This document shows positions 22,159 to 26,574 of a stretch of 26,574 nucleotides of DNA, in pieces (within the stretch, counting starts at the first letter, position 1; each line of letters begins with the position of its first letter). The notes under the pieces were generated by a model that saw only the letters and a list, made by a program, of their open reading frames with translations, was not told where the DNA came from and did not search any database. Position numbers and translations under genes: made by a program. Location: the NCBI GenBank assembly GCA_000717735.1, contig JOBE01000090.1, positions 1 to 26,574 on the forward strand, in the 5' to 3' direction. This stretch comes from Streptomyces griseoluteus. GTDB taxonomy: Bacteria > Actinomycetota > Actinomycetes > Streptomycetales > Streptomycetaceae.

Positions 22159-22962
22159 GTGAACGCAACTGCCACCCCGTACGAGGCCGCCGAGGCCGCT
22201 GCCGCCCGTCTTCGCGAGCTGACCGGAGTCGAGAAGCACGACGTCGTCCTGGTCATGGGCTCGGGCTGGGCGCCCGCCGTCGACGCGCTCGGCGCGCCCG
22301 AGGCCGAGTTCCCCGTCACCGACCTGCCCGGCTTCCCGCCGCCCGCCGTCGAGGGCCACGGCGGCAAGATCCGCTCGTACAAGATCGGCGAGAAGCGCGC
22401 GCTCGTCTTCCTCGGCCGCACCCACTTCTACGAGGGCCGCGGCGTCGCGTCCGTCGCCCACGGCGTCCGCACCGCCGTCGCCGCCGGCTGCGAGACCGTC
22501 ATCCTCACCAACGGCTGCGGCGGCCTGCGCGAGGGCATGCGCCCCGGCCAGCCGGTCCTCATCAGCGACCACCTCAACCTGACGGCCGCCTCCCCGATCG
22601 TCGGCGCGAACTTCGTGGACCTCACCGACCTGTACTCGCCGCGGCTGCGCGCGCTGTGCAAGGAGGTCGACGAGACCCTCGAAGAGGGCGTCTACGTGCA
22701 GTTCCCCGGCCCGCACTACGAGACCCCGGCCGAGATCAACATGGTCCGCGTGCTCGGCGGCGACCTCGTCGGCATGTCCACCGTCCTGGAGGCCATCGCC
22801 GCCCGTGAAGCCGGCGCGGAGGTCCTCGGCATCTCCCTGGTGACGAACCTGGCGGCGGGGCTCTCGGGCGAGCCGCTGAACCACGAGGAGGTCCTGCAGG
22901 CGGGGCGCGACTCGGCGGCGCGGATGGGCGAGCTGCTGACCCGAGTCCTCGACCGGATCTGA
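22159..22962 (+). CDS. Purine nucleoside phosphorylase (trimeric, class II type)
   Basis: A 267-residue cytoplasmic enzyme that splits purine nucleosides with phosphate to base and (deoxy)ribose 1-phosphate. GTG 22159 is chosen over earlier in-frame codons because coding character begins there and a weak GAGAGAG lies upstream. Motifs of the trimeric family are seen: Val-Met-Gly-Ser-Gly-Trp (phosphate), [30 protein letters not shown], and Val-Thr-Asn-Leu-Ala-Ala-Gly with the purine-contacting Asn. The sugar phosphates released could be isomerised by a phosphohexomutase-family enzyme such as the one downstream. Confidence 0.93.
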   Translation: MNATATPYEAAEAAAARLRELTGVEKHDVVLVMGSGWAPAVDALGAPEAEFPVTDLPGFPPPAVEGHGGKIRSYKIGEKRALVFLGRTHFYEGRGVASVAHGVRTAVAAGCETVILTNGCGGLREGMRPGQPVLISDHLNLTAASPIVGANFVDLTDLYSPRLRALCKEVDETLEEGVYVQFPGPHYETPAEINMVRVLGGDLVGMSTVLEAIAAREAGAEVLGISLVTNLAAGLSGEPLNHEEVLQAGRDSAARMGELLTRVLDRI

Positions 22963-22978
22963 CGTCCGGCGGGCGGGC

Positions 22979-23190
22979 CGCTGCGCGGGGCTTCTTCCCC
23001 CACCCCGCCCCTTCCCGAACTGGGGCTCCGCCCCAGACCCCGCGCCTCAAACGCCGGCGGGGCTGGAATTTCCGCCGGGCGGAAATCCAGCCCGCCCGGC
23101 GTTTGAGGGCACGACCGAAGGCCGTACGGGGTCTGGGGGCTTGCCCCCAGTTTCGGGAAGGGGCGGGGTGGGGGAAGGCTCCGCGCAGCG
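22979..23190. repeat. 212-bp imperfect inverted repeat of a common Streptomyces type
   Basis: The outer arms are near-perfect complements, from CGCTGCGCGG at 22979 to CCGCGCAGCG ending at 23190. They run inward through CCCCCACCCCGCCCCTTCCC and the sequence CCTCAAACGCCGG. The centre is a further hairpin, GGGCTGG...CCAGCCC (about 23060-23093). It starts 17 nt after the phosphorylase stop, fills the gap to the next gene and can act as a terminator. Its sequence is like the abundant intergenic repeats of Streptomyces. Confidence 0.85.
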
Positions 23191-23235
23191 GCCACCACCC
23201 CGCACCCCACCCTCCCGCACCCCGAAAGGCACACC

Positions 23236-24888
23236 GTGACCCAGGACGACCTCCTCACCCGGGCCAAGGCCTGGCTCGCCGAGGACCCCGACAGCGAGAC
23301 CCGCGAGGAGCTCGCCGAGCTGATCAAGGCCGGTGACACCGACGCGCTCGCCGACCGTTTCGCCGGCACCCTCCAGTTCGGCACCGCCGGGCTCCGCGGC
23401 GAGCTGGGCGCCGGGCCGATGCGGATGAACCGGTCGGTCGTCATCCGGGCCGCCGCCGGCCTCGCCGCGTACCTCAAGGCGAAGGGCGAGGAGGGCGGTC
23501 TCGTCGTCATCGGCTACGACGCCCGCTACAAGTCCGCCGACTTCGCCCGTGACACCGCCGCCGTGATGACCGGCGCCGGGCTGCGCGCCGCGCTGCTGCC
23601 CCGCCCGCTGCCGACGCCCGTCCTCGCGTACGCCATAAGGCATCTGGGTGCCGTCGCGGGCGTCGAGGTGACCGCGAGCCACAACCCGCCGCGCGACAAC
23701 GGCTACAAGGTCTACCTGGGCGACGGCTCGCAGATCGTGCCGCCCGCCGACGCGGAGATCGCCGCCGAGATCGACGCGATCCGCTCCCTCGACGACGTCC
23801 CGCGTCCCGAGGACGGCTGGCGGACCCTCGGCGACGAGGTCCTGGACGCCTATCTGGAGCGTACGGACGCCGTCCTGACCCCCGGGTCCCCCCGCACCGC
23901 CAGGACCGTCTACACGGCCATGCACGGCGTCGGCAAGGACGTCCTGACGGCCGCGTTCGCCCGGGCCGGTTTCCCGCCGCCCGCGCTCGTCGCCGCCCAG
24001 GCCGAGCCGGACCCGGCCTTCCCCACGGTCGCCTTCCCCAACCCGGAGGAGCCGGGGGCCATGGACCTCGCCTTCGAGGCGGCCCGCGCCGTGGACCCGG
24101 ACCTGGTCATCGCCAACGACCCGGACGCCGACCGCTGCGCGGTGGCCGTGCCGGACCCGGCGGTCACGGGCGGCTGGCGGATGCTCCGCGGCGACGAGGT
24201 GGGCGCGCTGCTCGCCGCGCACCTGGTGTACAAGGGCGCCACCGGCGTCTTCGCCGAGTCCATCGTGTCGTCCTCGCTGCTCGGCCGGATCGCCGACGCC
24301 GCGGGCCTCGGCTACGAGGAGACCCTGACCGGCTTCAAGTGGATCGCCCGCGTCGAGGGCCTGCGCTACGGCTACGAGGAGGCGCTCGGCTACTGCGTCG
24401 ACCCGGAGGGCGTCCGCGACAAGGACGGCATCACGGCGGCGCTGCTCGTCACCGAGCTGGCGTCGGTGCTCAAGGAGCAGGGCCGGACGCTGACCGACCT
24501 GCTCGACGACCTGGCGGTGGAGCACGGGCTGCACGCCACGGACCAGTTGTCGGTGCGCGTCGAGGACCTGAGCGTCATCGCGAACGCGATGGCCGCGCTG
24601 CGCGAGCGACCGCCGGTGTCGCTGGCCGGTCTGACGGTCGTCTCGGCGGAGGACCTGACGAAGGGGACGGAGGCGCTGCCCCCGACGGACGGGCTGCGCT
24701 ACCACCTGGAGGGCGCCTACAAGGCCCGGGTGATCGTCCGCCCGAGCGGCACCGAGCCGAAGCTGAAGTGCTACCTGGAGGTCGTGGTGCCGGTCGCCGC
24801 GGCGGTCGACCTCGCCCCGGCGCGCGCGAAGGCCTCGGAACTGCTCGTCGCGATCAAGCGTGACCTGTCGGCGGCCGCCGGGCTGTGA
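23236..24888 (+). CDS. Phosphomannomutase/phosphoglucomutase family phosphohexomutase
   Basis: A 550-residue cytoplasmic enzyme that moves phosphate between C1 and C6 of hexose (or C1 and C5 of pentose) phosphates. The four conserved stations are present: active-site phosphoserine Ser148 in Thr-Ala-Ser-His-Asn-Pro-Pro, the metal loop Asn-Asp-Pro-Asp-Ala-Asp-Arg (294-300), a sugar-selecting Gly-Phe-Lys-Trp-Ile segment near 366, and the phosphate site Arg-Pro-Ser-Gly-Thr-Glu-Pro (502-508). The length fits the long PGM2-like branch, some members of which act on (deoxy)ribose 1-phosphate; with purine nucleoside phosphorylase next door a phosphopentomutase role is plausible. GTG 23236 follows GAAAGG. 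Confidence 0.92.
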   Translation: MTQDDLLTRAKAWLAEDPDSETREELAELIKAGDTDALADRFAGTLQFGTAGLRGELGAGPMRMNRSVVIRAAAGLAAYLKAKGEEGGLVVIGYDARYKSADFARDTAAVMTGAGLRAALLPRPLPTPVLAYAIRHLGAVAGVEVTASHNPPRDNGYKVYLGDGSQIVPPADAEIAAEIDAIRSLDDVPRPEDGWRTLGDEVLDAYLERTDAVLTPGSPRTARTVYTAMHGVGKDVLTAAFARAGFPPPALVAAQAEPDPAFPTVAFPNPEEPGAMDLAFEAARAVDPDLVIANDPDADRCAVAVPDPAVTGGWRMLRGDEVGALLAAHLVYKGATGVFAESIVSSSLLGRIADAAGLGYEETLTGFKWIARVEGLRYGYEEALGYCVDPEGVRDKDGITAALLVTELASVLKEQGRTLTDLLDDLAVEHGLHATDQLSVRVEDLSVIANAMAALRERPPVSLAGLTVVSAEDLTKGTEALPPTDGLRYHLEGAYKARVIVRPSGTEPKLKCYLEVVVPVAAAVDLAPARAKASELLVAIKRDLSAAAGL

Positions 24889-24902
24889 CGGCGGAATCAC
24901 CG

Positions 24903-24943
24903 CGGAGGGCCGGTACGGGATGCGTTCCCGTACCGGCCCTCCG
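24903..24943. terminator. Terminator after the phosphohexomutase gene
   Basis: An 18-bp perfect stem (24903-24920 with 24926-24943) around TGCGT, 15 nt after the stop codon. It also lies downstream of the converging PH-domain gene, which ends at 25006. Confidence 0.85.
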
Positions 24944-25005
24944 GCGTTCTCCACGCCCCGGGCGACCCGGGCCGTGTCTCCCTGCGGTCGGCGGGGTCGT
25001 CGGGA

Positions 25006-25725
25006 TCAGCCCGTCGCCATGAGGATCACCAGGAGCAGCAGTCCCGCCAGCGCGGGGCCGACGATCTCGTACGCCCAGCGCACCCGCACCTCGCCGACCG
25101 CGCCCGGCGTCCCGGCGCGGCGCTCGGCGAGCTCGCGCAGTTCGGCGACGGCCTGGTCGCCGGACGCCGCCCGCGAGCCGCCGTCGTGCGCGCCCGCGGC
25201 GACCGGGGCACGGCCGCGCGGACCGTCCTGGGAGGCGCGGGCGGCGACGCGGGCCGCCTTCTTGCGCTGGCGCAGCGAGACGGGGACGGCCCACAGCTGG
25301 TATTTGGTGCCGTCCTGGGTGAGCACCTCGCTGGAGTACCCGGCGCGGACGTCGGCGACCTTCGACCAGGGCAGCGTGATCGACCGGAACGGGTTGCGGA
25401 CCCGGAGCCGGTCGTCGTTGGCGTAGACGGCGGGCCGGATGGTGAAGGCGACGATCAGCGGGACGGCGAGGACGAGACCCGCGAGCGCGAGCCACGGCGA
25501 CCGGCCCTCGCCGCGCACCAGCACGTCACCGGCGAACAGGAGCGCGAGGACCAGCAGGAACACTCCGCCGGCGATCCCCATCGGAGACCGGTAGACGCGG
25601 TCGGCGAAGGGCTGCGCCTGCCCGCCGTCGGCGGACGGCTTCGCGGGGCCGGCGGACGGCTGCTCGGGGGTCGACTCGCGGCTCGGCTCGTGGCTGGGCT
25701 CGGGGGTCGGCTCGGGGGTCGTCAT
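25006..25725 (-). CDS. PH-domain (bacterial PH/YdbS-like) membrane protein
   Basis: A 239-residue protein. The first ~45 residues are a Pro/Glu/Ser-rich cytoplasmic tail. Two membrane helices follow (about 49-66 and 78-95). Then comes a bacterial PH-like domain (about 97-155), marked by Asp-Arg-Leu-Arg-Val-Arg-Asn-Pro-Phe and Leu-Pro-Trp-Ser-Lys-Val-Ala-Asp-Val-Arg. A charged, Ala-rich helix precedes a final membrane helix at the C-terminus (about 220-238). The role is unknown. It lies 34 nt downstream of the sortase gene on the same strand and is probably co-transcribed with it. Confidence 0.85.
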   Translation of the reverse strand: MTTPEPTPEPSHEPSRESTPEQPSAGPAKPSADGGQAQPFADRVYRSPMGIAGGVFLLVLALLFAGDVLVRGEGRSPWLALAGLVLAVPLIVAFTIRPAVYANDDRLRVRNPFRSITLPWSKVADVRAGYSSEVLTQDGTKYQLWAVPVSLRQRKKAARVAARASQDGPRGRAPVAAGAHDGGSRAASGDQAVAELRELAERRAGTPGAVGEVRVRWAYEIVGPALAGLLLLVILMATG

Positions 25726-25759
25726 GCCGCCGATTGTGCCTCAGCGGGCCGACGGAGGC

Positions 25760-26419
25760 TCAGGCGGCCGCCCGCGTGGCCGCGAGATCCGCGTACAGAA
25801 TGATGTTGTCGGGGCGGTGGCCGTCGACGAGCTCGCCGCCGCAGGTGATGACCCGCAGTTCGGGGCGCTCGGTGTCGCCGTACACCTTGGCCGTCGGGAA
25901 GGTGTCCTTGTCGACCTGCTCCAGCTCCCGGGCGCGGAAGACGGCGAGGGTGCCGTCGGCGCGGGTCACGGTGATCTCGTCGCCGACCCGGACGCGGGAG
26001 ACGTTCTTCAGGACGGCGGGGCCGCGCTCGGTGTCGAAGTGCCCGATGAGGACGGCGGGTCCTGTCTCGCCGGGCGTGACGCCCTTGTCGTACCAGCCGA
26101 TCCGGTCGGCGTCGGCGACGGACGGCACCTCGACGGTGCCGTCGGCGGCGAGCCCCAGCTGAAGGACGGATCCGGCGGCCCCGGTGTCGACCCCGGCGGC
26201 GGGCAGGCGCACCCGTACGGGCAGCGACCGTGCGAGCGGCCGGACGGGCGCGGCGCTCGCGGTCGGGGTGGGCGCGGCGGTGGCCTCGGAGATCCGCGCG
26301 GGCGGGGTGACGCGCGCGGGCTCGGCGCCGGCCGAGCAGCCGGAGAGCGCGGCGAGGACGGCCAGGGCGGCCAGGGAGAGGGCGGGGGCGGTACGGGCGC
26401 GGGTACGGCGGCGGTTCAC
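25760..26419 (-). CDS. Class F sortase-like protein with lipobox
   Basis: A 219-residue exported protein. GTG at 26419 follows GGAG by 7 nt. An Arg-rich start and hydrophobic segment end in the lipobox Leu-Ser-Gly-Cys28, so it may be lipid-anchored and not held by the usual transmembrane helix. After a Pro/Ala/Thr linker, the sortase barrel (about 70-212) shows the catalytic His127 in Ile-Gly-His-Phe-Asp-Thr, Cys193 in Val-Ile-Thr-Cys-Gly-Gly and Arg202 in His-Arg-Pro-Asp-Asn. The Thr-Cys-Gly-Gly context is that of actinobacterial class F enzymes, whose substrates are mostly unknown. No LPxTG-type substrate gene is seen in the window. Confidence 0.88.
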   Translation of the reverse strand: MNRRRTRARTAPALSLAALAVLAALSGCSAGAEPARVTPPARISEATAAPTPTASAAPVRPLARSLPVRVRLPAAGVDTGAAGSVLQLGLAADGTVEVPSVADADRIGWYDKGVTPGETGPAVLIGHFDTERGPAVLKNVSRVRVGDEITVTRADGTLAVFRARELEQVDKDTFPTAKVYGDTERPELRVITCGGELVDGHRPDNIILYADLAATRAAA

Positions 26420-26530
26420 GGCGGGGCTCCGGACGGACGGGGTGTGGCCGGCCGCCGCGCGGGACGCGGCGACCGGCCTGGGGTGGGGAGAGGTGCGCTC
26501 CCGCTCGGGTCAAGGGGCGGGGAGTCGGCC

Positions 26531-26574
26531 CTGTCTCTTATACACATCTCCGAGCCCACGAGACCGTACTAGAT
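26531..26574 (+). other. Illumina Nextera adapter and i7 index start (not genomic)
   Basis: From 26531 the sequence reads CTGTCTCTTATACACATCT, the Tn5 mosaic end in read-through orientation, then the Nextera read-2 adapter CCGAGCCCACGAGAC. It is followed by CGTACTAG, which equals Nextera index N702, and AT, the start of the P7 tail. This is library sequence at an untrimmed contig end. Genomic sequence ends at about 26530; 26420-26530 before it shows no gene. Confidence 0.97.

Noticed and set aside
19682..22162. 826-codon plus-strand frame opposite lpdA
   Set aside because: It is an antisense shadow running through a terminator, two promoters and, out of frame, the cyclotransferase-like gene.
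23047..24954. 635-codon minus-strand frame opposite the phosphohexomutase
   Set aside because: It is an Arg/Gly/Val-rich shadow; the plus strand contains all four phosphohexomutase motifs.

Overview
The window is very high-GC actinobacterial DNA with G/C-biased third codon positions, GTG and TTG starts, purine-rich ribosome binding sites and extensive intergenic hairpins. Gene content and order point to Streptomyces or a very close relative. From about 5.8 kb to the right end the order resembles the S. coelicolor accA2 - pccE/pccB - cya neighbourhood (recalled, not searched): GGDEF protein, enoyl-CoA hydratase, class III adenylate cyclase, biotin ligase, PccB, PccE, Maf, acyl-CoA carboxylase alpha chain, DeoR regulator, LpdA-type flavoprotein, gamma-glutamylcyclotransferase-like protein, purine nucleoside phosphorylase, phosphohexomutase, PH-domain membrane protein and a sortase.

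Layout. (1) 1-5.85 kb looks accessory: the 3' end of an unknown Cys/His protein, a divergent lipoprotein, a secreted protein joining YD/Rhs-like repeats to a bacterial phospholipase A2, and a secreted subtilisin-like protease with a C-terminal FG-GAP propeller, ending at a strong bidirectional terminator. (2) 5.85-9.1 kb holds minus-strand signalling and fatty-acid genes: a GAF-GGDEF protein, an enoyl-CoA hydratase and cya. (3) 9.4-12.3 kb and 16.3-17.9 kb hold the biotin-dependent acyl-CoA carboxylase set: birA, pccB, pccE and the alpha chain. A divergent MFS/TetR pair, a 42-residue membrane peptide, maf and a four-helix membrane protein lie between. (4) 18.7-24.9 kb holds the DeoR regulator, lpdA, and the nucleoside/sugar-phosphate genes (PNP and phosphohexomutase), which together could feed nucleoside-derived sugar phosphates into central metabolism. 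(5) 25.0-26.4 kb is a sortase/PH-domain gene pair.

Two points affect how far the sequence can be trusted. The last 44 bases (26531-26574) are an Illumina Nextera adapter plus the start of an i7 index, so this is an untrimmed draft contig end. The alpha carboxylase gene has lost roughly 187 bp, with a frameshift, from the middle of its ATP-grasp domain. That is surprising for a gene reported as essential in S. coelicolor, so it is either an assembly error or a real lesion.

No CRISPR array, tRNA, rRNA, transposase or evident defence system was seen. The most unusual non-coding content is a set of Streptomyces-type intergenic repeats (a 202-bp MITE-like element flanked by TA, a 212-bp inverted repeat and a 15-nt tandem array) and several shared palindromes, including TGAGTA-N4-TACTCA at two promoters and GTG-N8-CAC sites upstream of both cya and the alpha carboxylase gene.
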